A DNA stretch of 64,000 nt from QZKY01 sp942492925 (GTDB lineage: Bacteria; Pseudomonadota; Gammaproteobacteria; Burkholderiales; Burkholderiaceae_D), in NCBI GenBank assembly GCA_942492925.1, contig OW818641.1, positions 496,001-560,000 on the forward strand, written 5' to 3'. Position 1 is the first letter of the stretch, and the number at the start of each line of letters is the position of its first letter. Below, one piece after another: positions 26,613 through 35,351 of this stretch. The translations under genes and the position numbers were made by a program. The notes beneath the pieces are model-generated. The model was not told where the DNA came from. It made no database searches and saw only the letters and a list, made by a program, of their open reading frames with translations.

Positions 26613-27779
26613 ATGAATATTCATGAATATCAAGGCAAAGAGATACTGCGCAAGTATGGCGTAACGACGCCGCGTGGTGTTCCGTGTTTCAGCGTTGACG
26701 AAGCGGTCAAAGCGGCAGAGAGTCTCGGCGGCAAGGTTTGGGTCGTAAAGGCACAGATTCACGCAGGCGGCCGCGGCAAAGGCGGCGGTGTGAAAGTTGC
26801 CAAATCGATCGACGAAGTCAAGAAGTTTGCATCCGACATTCTCGGCATGACGCTCGTGACCCATCAAACGGGTCCGGAAGGCCGTTTGGTCAAGCGTTTG
26901 CTGATCGAGGAAGGTGCGGATATCCGCAAGGAACTGTATATTGGCATGGTGGTGGATCGCGGCACGCAACGTGTCTGCTTGATGGCTTCTTCCGAAGGCG
27001 GGATGGACATTGAGGAAGTGGCAGAACACACCCCGGAAAAAATTCACAAAGTATTTATCAACCCGGAAACCGGTTTGACCAATGCCGAAGGCGAAGATCT
27101 CGCCCGCAAAATTGGCGTACCGGAAGTCGCCGTCAAGGACGCTTGCAAATTCATGCAAGGCTTGTACAAGGGATTCGACGAAACCGATGCATCCCTGGCT
27201 GAAATCAATCCGCTGGTGATTACGGGCGACAACAAGGTGATTGCGCTGGACGCGAAGTTCAATTTCGATTCCAACGGCCTGTATCGTCAACCGGCTATTC
27301 AGGCTATGCGCGATCTGGATGAAGAAGATCCGGATGAAATCGCCGCTTCCAAGTTCGATCTCACTTATATTGCGCTCGACGGCAACATCGGTTGCATGGT
27401 CAACGGCGCAGGCCTGGCAATGGCCACGATGGACACCATCAAGCTGTTCGGCGGCGCACCCGCCAACTTCCTCGACGTGGGCGGCGGTGCCACCACCGAG
27501 AAAGTGACCGAAGCATTCAAGATCATGCTGGCCAATCCGAAGGTCAAGTGCATTCTGGTGAACATCTTCGGTGGCATCATGAAATGCGACATTATCGCGA
27601 ACGGCGTTGTGGAAGCTGCGCGTCAAGTTGCGCTGACAGTACCGCTGGTCGTGCGCCTCGAGGGCACGAACGTCGATAAGGGTAAGGAAATTCTGGCCAA
27701 GTCTGGTCTGCCAATCATCTCTGCAGATGGCATGAGCGATGCTGCGCAGAAGGCGATTAACGCTGCAAAGGGTAAATAA
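26613..27779 (+). CDS. sucC: Succinyl-CoA synthetase (ADP-forming) beta subunit
   Basis: 388 residues from MNIHEYQGKEILRKYGV at 26613, after AAGGACG. ATP-grasp domain (VKAQIHAGGRGKGGGVK) and C-terminal CoA-ligase domain (NIFGGIMKCDIIANGV). With SucD it interconverts succinate, CoA and ATP with succinyl-CoA. Here it follows frc; in many Burkholderiales recA-recX precede it. Confidence 0.97.
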   Translation: MNIHEYQGKEILRKYGVTTPRGVPCFSVDEAVKAAESLGGKVWVVKAQIHAGGRGKGGGVKVAKSIDEVKKFASDILGMTLVTHQTGPEGRLVKRLLIEEGADIRKELYIGMVVDRGTQRVCLMASSEGGMDIEEVAEHTPEKIHKVFINPETGLTNAEGEDLARKIGVPEVAVKDACKFMQGLYKGFDETDASLAEINPLVITGDNKVIALDAKFNFDSNGLYRQPAIQAMRDLDEEDPDEIAASKFDLTYIALDGNIGCMVNGAGLAMATMDTIKLFGGAPANFLDVGGGATTEKVTEAFKIMLANPKVKCILVNIFGGIMKCDIIANGVVEAARQVALTVPLVVRLEGTNVDKGKEILAKSGLPIISADGMSDAAQKAINAAKGK

Positions 27780-27781
27780 CC

Positions 27782-28663
27782 ATGTCTATTCTGATCGATA
27801 AAAACACGCGCGTCATCGTGCAGGGTATCACCGGCAAGACCGGCGCCTTCCACGCAGAAATGTCGCAAGCTTATGCGTTCGGCAAGCAATGCTATGTCGG
27901 CGGTGTGACCCCGAAAAAAGGCGGCACGACTTTCCTCGATATGCCGGTTTTCAACACCGTTGGCGAAGCCAAGGCACAAACGGGCGCCAATGTTTCGGTG
28001 ATTTATGTACCGCCGCCGTTCGCGGCAGCAGCCATCGATGAAGCCGTCGAAGCTGGCATGGATATGGTGATCTGCATTACCGAAGGCATTCCGGTTCGCG
28101 ACATGATTCGCACCCGCTACAAGATGCAAGGCAAGAAAACGGTTCTGCTCGGACCGAACTGCCCTGGTATCATCACGTCCGACGAAATCAAGATCGGCAT
28201 CATGCCGGGCCACATCTTCAAGAAAGGCCCGATTGGCGTCGTTTCCAAGTCCGGCACCCTGACCTATGAAGCAGCCGGTCAGCTGGGCGCGCTGGGCATT
28301 GGCACCTCGACGGTGGTCGGTGTGGGCGGCGACCCGGTGAATGGCTTGAAGCACATCGACGTGCTCAAGATGTTCAACGACGATCCGCAAACCGAAGCGG
28401 TCATCATGGTCGGTGAAATCGGCGGCAACGACGAAGAAACCGCAGCCGAGTGGGTGAAAGCCAACATGAAGAAACCGGTTGTCGGCTTCATCGCTGGTGC
28501 GACTGCGCCCCCGGGAAAACGCATGGGCCATGCTGGCGCCATCATCTCCGGCGGCAAGGGCACTGCGCAAGAGAAGATCAAAGTCATGGAAGCTTGCGGC
28601 ATCCAAGTCGCACGCAACCCGGGCGAAATGGCCAAGACTTTGATGGCGGCCTGGAAAAAGTAA
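27782..28663 (+). CDS. sucD: Succinyl-CoA synthetase alpha subunit
   Basis: 293 residues starting two bases after the sucC stop. CoA-binding Rossmann domain (VQGITGKTGAFH) and phospho-histidine in MGHAGAIISGGKGTA. It forms the complex with SucC. A strong terminator follows. Confidence 0.97.
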   Translation: MSILIDKNTRVIVQGITGKTGAFHAEMSQAYAFGKQCYVGGVTPKKGGTTFLDMPVFNTVGEAKAQTGANVSVIYVPPPFAAAAIDEAVEAGMDMVICITEGIPVRDMIRTRYKMQGKKTVLLGPNCPGIITSDEIKIGIMPGHIFKKGPIGVVSKSGTLTYEAAGQLGALGIGTSTVVGVGGDPVNGLKHIDVLKMFNDDPQTEAVIMVGEIGGNDEETAAEWVKANMKKPVVGFIAGATAPPGKRMGHAGAIISGGKGTAQEKIKVMEACGIQVARNPGEMAKTLMAAWKK

Positions 28664-28684
28664 TCTGGCTGCATCATGCTCCAG

Positions 28685-28720
28685 AAAAACCTGCCCGAGG
28701 TTTCGGGCAGGTTTTTTTTT
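28685..28720 (+). terminator. Terminator of sucCD
   Basis: ACCTGCCCGA pairs with TCGGGCAGGT, followed by nine T at 28712-28720. Confidence 0.9.
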
Positions 28721-28755
28721 GAGTAAATGGCGCAGCAGTGAAGATATTCCCTAGA

Positions 28756-29721
28756 ATGAAAACTATGCTCTCTGAATTCGACTTGATCGCCAAATATTTC
28801 ACCCGTCCGACGCCCAAGGTCACGTTGGGAGTTGGCGACGATTGCGCATTGATGACGCCTGCGTCTGGCATGCAAATCGCGATTTCCTGCGACATGCTGG
28901 TGTCGGGCACGCATTTTTTTGCGGATGCTGATCCCAAAATGCTGGGGCATAAAAGCCTGGCTGTGAATCTGTCCGATCTCGCGGCGATGGGCGCCAAGCC
29001 GATTGCCTGCACGATGGCGCTGTCGTTGTCCCAACCGGACGAGCCCTGGCTGAAAGCGTTTGCCGAAGGGTTTTTTGCGCTGGCCGATGCGCATGGTTGC
29101 GAATTGATTGGTGGCGATACGACGCGCGGCCCGCTGAATATTTGCGTGACCGTGTTTGGCGAAGTGCCGATTGGCCAAGCCTTGCGTCGTGATGCGGCGC
29201 AGGTGGGCGACGATATCTGGGTCTCCGGCACGCTGGGGGATGCGCGCCTGGGATTGGCGGGCTATCTGAAGGAAATGTCGCTGGATGACAAAACGCATCT
29301 GCAGGCGGCGAGCCGATTGCATGTGCCCACGCCACGCGTCGCGCTGGGCATCGCCTTGCGCGGCATCGCGCATGCGGCGATCGATATTTCCGATGGCTTG
29401 ATTGGCGATCTCGGCCATATCTTGAAACGTTCCGGCAAAGGTGCGACTGTGGATGTGGATGCGCTGCCGGCGGGGCCCATGCTGATGCAGCAGCCCACCG
29501 AAGTGCGTCGTCGATTCGCACTCGCCGGTGGCGACGATTACGAATTGTGTTTTACCGCACCGGTCGGTCGTCGTGCAGCGGTCGAGGCGGCCGGAAAATC
29601 TGCGGGGGTACCCGTCAAACGCGTTGGGCAAATTGAACCGGTCGCCGGCGTACGATTGGTGGATGCGCACGGCGCGCCGGTGCAGATGCAGTCAGCTTCT
29701 TTTGATCATTTCAAGGCATGA
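28756..29721 (+). CDS. thiL: Thiamine-monophosphate kinase
   Basis: About 321 residues. It phosphorylates TMP to TPP, the cofactor of both Oxc and phosphoketolase in this window. PurM-like fold with GVGDDCALM, LAVNLSDLAAMGAKP, GGDTTRG and ISDGLIGDLGHIL. The start is ATG 28756 or 28765; neither has a clear ribosome site. The stop overlaps the pgpA start (ATGA). Confidence 0.94.
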   Translation: MKTMLSEFDLIAKYFTRPTPKVTLGVGDDCALMTPASGMQIAISCDMLVSGTHFFADADPKMLGHKSLAVNLSDLAAMGAKPIACTMALSLSQPDEPWLKAFAEGFFALADAHGCELIGGDTTRGPLNICVTVFGEVPIGQALRRDAAQVGDDIWVSGTLGDARLGLAGYLKEMSLDDKTHLQAASRLHVPTPRVALGIALRGIAHAAIDISDGLIGDLGHILKRSGKGATVDVDALPAGPMLMQQPTEVRRRFALAGGDDYELCFTAPVGRRAAVEAAGKSAGVPVKRVGQIEPVAGVRLVDAHGAPVQMQSASFDHFKA

Positions 29722-30254
29722 CCGTGGAAGTCAACATTCAAGACGACGCACCCCAAGCGGGACAACCGACGCTTCGTTTTTTGCTGTCGCATCCGGCACA
29801 CTGGTTATCGCTGGGTTTCGGCAGTGGGTTGTCGCCGATTGTGCCGGGAACGGTCGGGACATTGGTGGGATGGGGAATCTATGTACTGCTGACCGGGCAG
29901 TGGCCCGAGATCTTTACGCCCGAGGTATGGGGTGTCCTCATCGTCGTAGGATTCGTCTTAGGTGTTTCGGCTTGCGGTCGCACGGGCCGGGACATCGGCA
30001 AAGCCGATCACGGCGCGATGGTGTGGGATGAAATCGTCGCATTCTGGCTCGTTCTGGTGGTAGTCATGCCCGCAGAGTGGCCGATGCAGCTTGCAGCGTT
30101 TGTGCTGTTTCGCGCGTTTGACATGATTAAGCCACCACCGATCCGGTTTTTTGATCGAACCTTGAAAAACGGATTCGGGGTCATGTGGGACGATATCGTT
30201 GCGTCATTTTATGCCTTACTCGTGTTAGCGTTGTGGCGCCTGTTTGCGGGCTAG
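29718..30254 (+). CDS. pgpA: Phosphatidylglycerophosphatase A
   Basis: 178 residues, inner-membrane enzyme dephosphorylating phosphatidylglycerol phosphate. Conserved GSGLSPIVPGTVGTL, DHGAMVWDEIVAFW and FRAFDMIKPPPIRFFD. It is translationally coupled to thiL. Confidence 0.95.
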   Translation: MTVEVNIQDDAPQAGQPTLRFLLSHPAHWLSLGFGSGLSPIVPGTVGTLVGWGIYVLLTGQWPEIFTPEVWGVLIVVGFVLGVSACGRTGRDIGKADHGAMVWDEIVAFWLVLVVVMPAEWPMQLAAFVLFRAFDMIKPPPIRFFDRTLKNGFGVMWDDIVASFYALLVLALWRLFAG

Positions 30255-30270
30255 AGGGAAAGGGGTAGTC

Positions 30271-30783
30271 ATGGACGACGTTCTTGAGTTGGCGGCGCAA
30301 GTGGGAAAGATGCTGAAGCAAAAGGGCGCGCGCTTGGTCACCGCCGAATCTTGCACGGGTGGTGGTGTGGCGCAGGCCATTACCGAAATTCCCGGATCGT
30401 CCGACTGGTTTGTGGGGGCTTACGTCGCATACGCCAACGACTGCAAGACGACCATGCTGAACGTGTCCGCGTCAGACATTATGGAACATGGTGCCGTGAG
30501 CGAAGCGGTGGCTGTTGCGATGGCGAGGGGCGCACTGTCCAAGACCCAAGCCACTGTCGCCGTGTCGACCACGGGCATTGCCGGGCCGACGGGCGGCGTA
30601 CCCGGGAAACCGGTGGGCACGGTGTGGATGGCTTGCGCGACAGCGGATGTGGCGCAAGCTGAATGCCAAGTGTTTGGCGGCGACAGACAGGCCGTGCGCT
30701 TGCAAACGATTGCGCACGTATTGCGCCTGTTGCTAGGCATGGCGGAAAAAATTCCCGACAAGACGTTGGCGGAAAAAAGCTAA
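30271..30783 (+). CDS. pncC: Nicotinamide-nucleotide amidase (CinA C-terminal type)
   Basis: 170 residues from MDDVLELA at 30271. It converts NMN to NaMN in pyridine-nucleotide recycling. Motifs are TAESCTGGGVAQAIT, SNNCKT-like YANDCKT and STTGIAGPTGG. It is the stand-alone C-terminal domain without the CinA N-terminal half. It is third gene of thiL-pgpA-pncC and converges on the AAA ATPase gene. Confidence 0.94.
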   Translation: MDDVLELAAQVGKMLKQKGARLVTAESCTGGGVAQAITEIPGSSDWFVGAYVAYANDCKTTMLNVSASDIMEHGAVSEAVAVAMARGALSKTQATVAVSTTGIAGPTGGVPGKPVGTVWMACATADVAQAECQVFGGDRQAVRLQTIAHVLRLLLGMAEKIPDKTLAEKS

Positions 30784-30810
30784 AGCGTCACCGCCTTGGC
30801 TGGTAGCCTG

Positions 30811-32484
30811 CTAGAGCCCGCGGAATTGTGCGCAGGAATGGAAGACGTCCATCGACGGCGACACCTTCTTTTGACGACACCACTTTACCGATAACTTCAG
30901 TAATTCCTTGATGTCGCGTCCGGAAATGCTGGTGAAGTGCGCGACCAGGTCATCGACCAGTTTGTCTTCCAGCGGAAATTCAAACTGGGTAGACAGCACG
31001 CGCCAGATACGTTTCGCGTCCTCGGCTTGTGGTGGCTCGTATTGGATGATGGCGATGCAGCGCGAGGCAATCGCATCGTCCACATCTTGCGTTCGATTAG
31101 TGGTCATGAACAGCAATCCGTGGAAGTATTCCAGCGTGCGCAAGAAAGAGGCGACGACGGCATTGTGTTCGATGTCGTTCCCGCGCGTGCGGATGTACAC
31201 ATCGGCTTCGTCGATCAGCAGCACCGCGCCCCAGCGTTGCGCTCGCTTGAGAATGATTTCAAGGTTCTTTTCGACGTCGGCGGAGTTAATGCCCAGTTGT
31301 CCGGAGTGAACGCGATACAGCGGTCGGCCAACAACTTCCGCATACACTTCGGCCGTTAGCGTTTTGCCCAAGCCGGGCGCGCCCTTACAGAGAATGGTCG
31401 TGCCGCCGGACTTGCCTGCGACGATGTCATCCATCAATACATCCATGTCTTGCGTCAGAATGTCGATCAAATCACGGTGATGCGGCGGCAGAATGAGTTT
31501 TTCGCGCAAGCCGGGGTCGTATCGATATTCCATCAGATTGTCGACGTGGATCCACATATTAGAATGCGTTTCCAGATTGAAGCACAGAATGAGTGGATGG
31601 GTGGGGATGGCTGAAAAATTGCGATTCTGATAGCGCCAGAAGGGCGAATCCGTGTGGGTAACAAATTTGCGCAGCACGAGGGCTTCGTCATTGACCGCAC
31701 GCATAGGCACGGATAGCGTCAAAGGTTCAGGCGAATGATATTGTTTGGTCAGATCGACTTCCAGCGCCGTCCCTTGCGCAATGAATTGCGCATTGATCTG
31801 GGGGACATATTGCATGAAGCTTTGGATAGATTTTTCGTACGCCTGTTTTAAAGTAGGCGTTTCCTTCATGTAGCCCTTCGCCGTGAGAATGTCGGCGACG
31901 CGTTCGTTGGCGACATCGTTGGCGAAAAAGAATACAGGACGATCGCTTGGGCGCGTGTAATCGCTGCTGTTGGTGCCGATGGAGTTGGCGATCAGGTGCA
32001 TGACCACACATTCCTGGCCATTGGACATTTCCTGCAATTCGATATTCTTGACCAGCCAGGGCAGCGCTTCACCGCTTTCGCCGAGGGAATAGAGCCAGCC
32101 ATCTATCGCGTTGGCTTTGATGTAAGAAGCAATGGCTTGTGCCAGTACTTCCATGCTGGGGATGCGCGAATTGGCCGGATCGCGTTCCGCTTCGCGCAAG
32201 GCAGCAAAGTTGCCGGCGGCAGCATTGTGGCCGCCAGCCAGCATCTGGTTGTGCAGCCAGTCTCGGGTCTCTTCATCCAATTGGTAAAGATAAACGCTAA
32301 TTTGGTTGTCATCGCGCAGGAGCAGGTGATTGGGAATATCGAGCACCCAAGGCGCTTGCTCAAAGCGGGTTTTCGCCGCCTTGACGATGAGCGTTGGCAG
32401 ATGGATGGCAATGCCGTAATTGGAATCCGGTCTGGCATCGAGACCGAGAAGCGTTGAGCTGTCTTGCGTAATGAAAGGTGCCAT
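30811..32484 (-). CDS. Stand-alone AAA ATPase with uncharacterised N-terminal region
   Basis: 557 residues. Residues 1 to about 330 have no family I recognise. The C-terminal half is a single AAA module with Walker A GAPGLGKT (about 368-375), Walker B LLIDEADV (about 420), a sensor-1-like MTTNRTQDVD and arginine-finger-type SRC. The stretch around Walker B (VYIRTRGND...FLRTLEYFHGLLFMTTNR) resembles AAA proteins best known from fungi. It is monocistronic, with no membrane helix. It could be a remodelling ATPase; no partner gene is adjacent. Confidence 0.85.
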   Translation of the reverse strand: MAPFITQDSSTLLGLDARPDSNYGIAIHLPTLIVKAAKTRFEQAPWVLDIPNHLLLRDDNQISVYLYQLDEETRDWLHNQMLAGGHNAAAGNFAALREAERDPANSRIPSMEVLAQAIASYIKANAIDGWLYSLGESGEALPWLVKNIELQEMSNGQECVVMHLIANSIGTNSSDYTRPSDRPVFFFANDVANERVADILTAKGYMKETPTLKQAYEKSIQSFMQYVPQINAQFIAQGTALEVDLTKQYHSPEPLTLSVPMRAVNDEALVLRKFVTHTDSPFWRYQNRNFSAIPTHPLILCFNLETHSNMWIHVDNLMEYRYDPGLREKLILPPHHRDLIDILTQDMDVLMDDIVAGKSGGTTILCKGAPGLGKTLTAEVYAEVVGRPLYRVHSGQLGINSADVEKNLEIILKRAQRWGAVLLIDEADVYIRTRGNDIEHNAVVASFLRTLEYFHGLLFMTTNRTQDVDDAIASRCIAIIQYEPPQAEDAKRIWRVLSTQFEFPLEDKLVDDLVAHFTSISGRDIKELLKLSVKWCRQKKVSPSMDVFHSCAQFRGL

Positions 32485-32552
32485 GATGGGATAGGTATCG
32501 ACAGGTTTGCACGGTCAAATCATAACAGGCGAGCAAGCGATGTGCTCAAAGA

Positions 32553-32735
32553 CTAATCGCTCCACAGTTTGCCCGCAGTTGCCCAGTTTTCGCGTTTAAC
32601 TTCTTGCATGATGACTTCCACACTGTCGGGGCTGACATTTAAAGTGGCGCAAGTCGCTTCGGTAATTGCTTTGACAAAAGCACGCTTCTGTTCTTGGGTG
32701 CGGCCTTCAAAAAGCTGGACGTTAATGGTTGGCAT
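32553..32735 (-). CDS. 4-oxalocrotonate tautomerase family protein
   Basis: 60 residues with the catalytic N-terminal Pro after Met removal (MPTINVQLFEGR) and the family core RTQEQKRAFVKAITEAT. Members tautomerise 2-oxo acids or enols. No aromatic-degradation genes surround it, so the substrate is unknown. Confidence 0.92.
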   Translation of the reverse strand: MPTINVQLFEGRTQEQKRAFVKAITEATCATLNVSPDSVEVIMQEVKRENWATAGKLWSD

Positions 32736-33012
32736 GAAAAATCCCCTGAGAGAAAGAAGAATAACGGGACGGGCGTCCCTCTACCCGATGATTATAAGGC
32801 GAGCTGGGGTTGATGGTGTAATCTGCCCAAGGTTTTAGGCATTTGGGAGGGGGTGCCGAAAAAGCGGTGATGTGAGACAGGGAGAGGGGTCTGTTTCACA
32901 TCACCGCATCCAGCGCGTCACCCCGAAGAAAATCGGGGTGCGAGGGGAAGTGGGGAGAGCCCGTGCTTTGGCGAGTCAGGCAAACGAGCCGAAAGCAGGG
33001 GTCCCCGGGGTC
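32736..33012. other. Intergenic region with strong hairpins
   Basis: 277 bases. Holds the long inverted repeat at 32865-32906 and a second hairpin CACCCCGA/TCGGGGTG at 32919-32940. No gene. Confidence 0.4.
32865..32906. repeat. 16-bp inverted repeat with 10-base loop
   Basis: The arm at 32865-32880 pairs with 32891-32906 at 15 of 16 positions plus one wobble. There is no T-tract, so it is unlikely to be a simple terminator. It lies downstream of the His/Tyr-rich protein gene on the minus strand. Confidence 0.7.
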
Positions 33013-33318
33013 TTACCGGTAATAAGCGTGTCTGTAGCCGTGTCCGTACCCGTCGTGATGGCGATAAACGGGTGCCGAATGGTAGTAGACCGGTGTGCTG
33101 TAATACACGGGCGCGGGAGCATAGTGAACTGGTGCGGGAGTGTAGATCACGGGTGCTGGAGCAACAGGCTGCGTTGCGGCGAGTGCCGAGCCCACAATTA
33201 GCCCACCGACAGCAATGGCCGCAATGGCTGCGCCGCTGTGTGCGGATGCATTTGCGGAAACCCCGAAGGCCGAAGCCGAGATAACAGTGGCGGCGACGAT
33301 TTTTTTACCGAGTTTCAT
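33013..33318 (-). CDS. Small exported Pro/Tyr/His-rich protein
   Basis: 101 residues from ATG 33318, behind an AGGGAGGT ribosome site. A signal peptide (about 1-26, ending ANASA) is followed by a Gly/Ala hydrophobic stretch, then repeats of APAPV-Y-PAPVHYAPAPVYY and a HRH-rich tail (HHDGYGHGYRHAYYR). The tail could bind metal. Function unknown. Confidence 0.8.
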   Translation of the reverse strand: MKLGKKIVAATVISASAFGVSANASAHSGAAIAAIAVGGLIVGSALAATQPVAPAPVIYTPAPVHYAPAPVYYSTPVYYHSAPVYRHHDGYGHGYRHAYYR

Positions 33319-33713
33319 AGGGACCTCCCTTTTCATGTCACGGACTGTTTTTTTGCCTGTCCTATGGTTCCAATATAAAAGGGAATGTGTACGGGAAAAT
33401 CGGGCGAAACAAAGTATTACATTTGTTGTAATTCGACGCACATCGCGGCAAGCAGTCGGTTTTTGGGAATCTTTCGCTGGGTCGAAAACGGCGAGACGGT
33501 ATAGAAGGTGAGCAGAAAAGACACATGGGCTTGCCTGCCAGAGAAGGTGCTGCGTCGCTGCCATCCACGCTTGAGAAAAGCACGTCACAAAAAAGCTGCG
33601 ATCTGTTGGCAATATGCGCAAGGCTTCTTCAAGATCAGGCAAATTCACGCAATCGTCGTGGTACATTGCGGGATTGACGCTGGCACGATTAACGGAAAAC
33701 TTCAGGAGGGGGC
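33319..33713. other. Divergent intergenic region
   Basis: 395 bases between two exported-protein genes. It contains the dyad ATTACA-N5-TGTAAT (33416-33432) and a minus-strand TATATT about 40 bases from it. Overlapping open frames here look fortuitous. Confidence 0.4.
33416..33432. promoter_or_regulatory. Putative operator dyad
   Basis: ATTACA-TTTGT-TGTAAT, a perfect 6-bp inverted repeat. It lies upstream of a TATATT hexamer that could be the -10 of the His/Tyr-rich protein gene. Its spacing suits an activator, possibly a response regulator. Confidence 0.35.
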
Positions 33714-35351
33714 ATGCTGGGTAGACAAAATAGATCTTCGGCGATGGGCATGGTGATGGCCGTTGTGATGATGTTTATGATGACGATCGGCGTGCCGTCC
33801 GTCAGTTTCGCTGCGGGCGCTCCCGCCAAGTCCGCCAGCTTGAGTCGACTGGACGTGGATGCCATCCAGTTAAACGCGGACATGATGGCTTTGCATACGC
33901 GCTTGCAGGACATTCACAAGGTGCTCTGGACCACCAAAAAACTGTTGGCTGCGCCCGGCATTCTGGCTTCCGATCTGAAGAAACTGGAAACAGAGTTGAA
34001 GTTGCTGGATGGCTTGTTGAACACCGCGCAAGCCGTGCCGCAATTCCGGGAAGATGCGAAAAAAGCCAAGCAGCAGATCGATGTCGTGCTCAAGGAAGTG
34101 TCGGCGGCGCGCGCCAGAGCGGAAGACCTGGAACATCGCGTGGAGCCTTACAAGCCGAAAATCGAATCGGCGGACAACAAGGTTCAGAAAATTGACACCA
34201 ATGCCGAGCGCTTCAGAAGATTTTTTGCGGAGCCGATGCCGACTTACACCAAGGTGGCGCAAACTTGTGTGAGCAATGCCGCACAGGATCGGATGTCCTG
34301 CATGCAGCGTGCGGTTGACGACAAGGCAAACAAGTTGGACAAGGGGGTGCAGGAAATGGACAAGGTGGTCAAGCTGGCCCTGACCAATTTGCCGGACATT
34401 GTGCCGCTCAAGAAACTTGATGCGGATTTTGAAGCGATCGATGCGATTGGCGACAAGGTGGAAGCCATGATCAAGCGCATCCACGAGATGACCGGCGCCT
34501 TGCGCGAACTGCAAAGTCTGCTCGACAAAAAAATCGGTGCTTCCTTCCCGTATCCGGACCCCACCTGGAAAAATCCTTTGCGGGTTTCTCACTACGAAGT
34601 CAAGGTCAAGATGCGCACTATCCTGAATGGCGCCAAGGCCATCGAAGATGAAATCGAGCACGCGTTGAGCAAAACCCTGTGGCAGGCTGCCAAAGTGTTT
34701 GGCGTCGGCAAATTGGTCAATGCGATCAAGCGTGACGCCGAAAAAGAGCTGGATGGCATCAAGAAAAAACTGCACCTGAACCAGAGTCTGCGCATTCCGG
34801 AGCTGGCCAAGCTGGAAGGCGCCTTTGGCAACATCAACGCGGCGCTGGTGAATTTTCCGTTTGATTTCAGCCTGAACTTGCCGGATTTTTCGCCGGATGC
34901 GCCGTCCTTGAATTTTGGCGGACATTTCATTGACTTGAGTGCCATCAAAAAACTGATGAACGAACTGGCGCCGAACGGCTTGTCGGGTGCGCCCGCGAAA
35001 ATCTGCACGGGCGTTTCCTATGGCTGCACCGCGGGCAGCGCATCCAGCGCAGCGCCTGCGCCACAGGCCACGCGCGCCGCTGCCGGATCTTCCGTGAGTG
35101 CGTCTACCCAACCTGCTGCAGCGAGCACGCCTCCAAGTCAAAACACAAGCACTGACACGCCCGTTCAGGCGCAAGCACGCTTCAACACAAGCACGGCGAC
35201 CACTTCAGGTCACCGTGCTTGTTTTATTGGGGGCCAGCGTCTGCGCGTCAAGGCCGGGGGTGCTGTTCGAAATACGCTTTCGTTAGTTTTGAGACGACCG
35301 GAGCAAGCAGCAGCAGTGAAATCAGGTTGGGAATCGCCATCAGTGCATTGA
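33714..35351 (+). CDS. Exported coiled-coil protein of unknown function
   Basis: 545 residues after AGGAGG. Signal peptide with an unusual Met-rich core (about 10-34, ending SFAAGA). Long helical, heptad-rich middle (about 50-400). A Cys-containing GAPAKICTGVSYGCTAG segment is followed by an Ala/Ser/Thr/Pro-rich tail. A terminator-like hairpin at 35188-35226 lies inside the reading frame, and the last ~35 codons run antisense into the symporter gene, so the natural end may be near 35190. No family recognised. Confidence 0.75.
   Translation: MLGRQNRSSAMGMVMAVVMMFMMTIGVPSVSFAAGAPAKSASLSRLDVDAIQLNADMMALHTRLQDIHKVLWTTKKLLAAPGILASDLKKLETELKLLDGLLNTAQAVPQFREDAKKAKQQIDVVLKEVSAARARAEDLEHRVEPYKPKIESADNKVQKIDTNAERFRRFFAEPMPTYTKVAQTCVSNAAQDRMSCMQRAVDDKANKLDKGVQEMDKVVKLALTNLPDIVPLKKLDADFEAIDAIGDKVEAMIKRIHEMTGALRELQSLLDKKIGASFPYPDPTWKNPLRVSHYEVKVKMRTILNGAKAIEDEIEHALSKTLWQAAKVFGVGKLVNAIKRDAEKELDGIKKKLHLNQSLRIPELAKLEGAFGNINAALVNFPFDFSLNLPDFSPDAPSLNFGGHFIDLSAIKKLMNELAPNGLSGAPAKICTGVSYGCTAGSASSAAPAPQATRAAAGSSVSASTQPAAASTPPSQNTSTDTPVQAQARFNTSTATTSGHRACFIGGQRLRVKAGGAVRNTLSLVLRRPEQAAAVKSGWESPSVH
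35188..35226 (+). terminator. Intrinsic terminator inside the 3' end of the coiled-coil gene
   Basis: CAAGCACGGCGACC pairs with GGTCACCGTGCTTG (one mismatch), followed by TTTTATT. The T-run exists only on the plus strand, so it belongs to the upstream coiled-coil gene. Confidence 0.75.

Noticed and set aside
33870..35174. 434-codon frame antisense to the coiled-coil gene
   Set aside because: The plus frame has a signal peptide, ribosome site and heptads; the minus frame is Arg/Phe/His-rich without a start signal.
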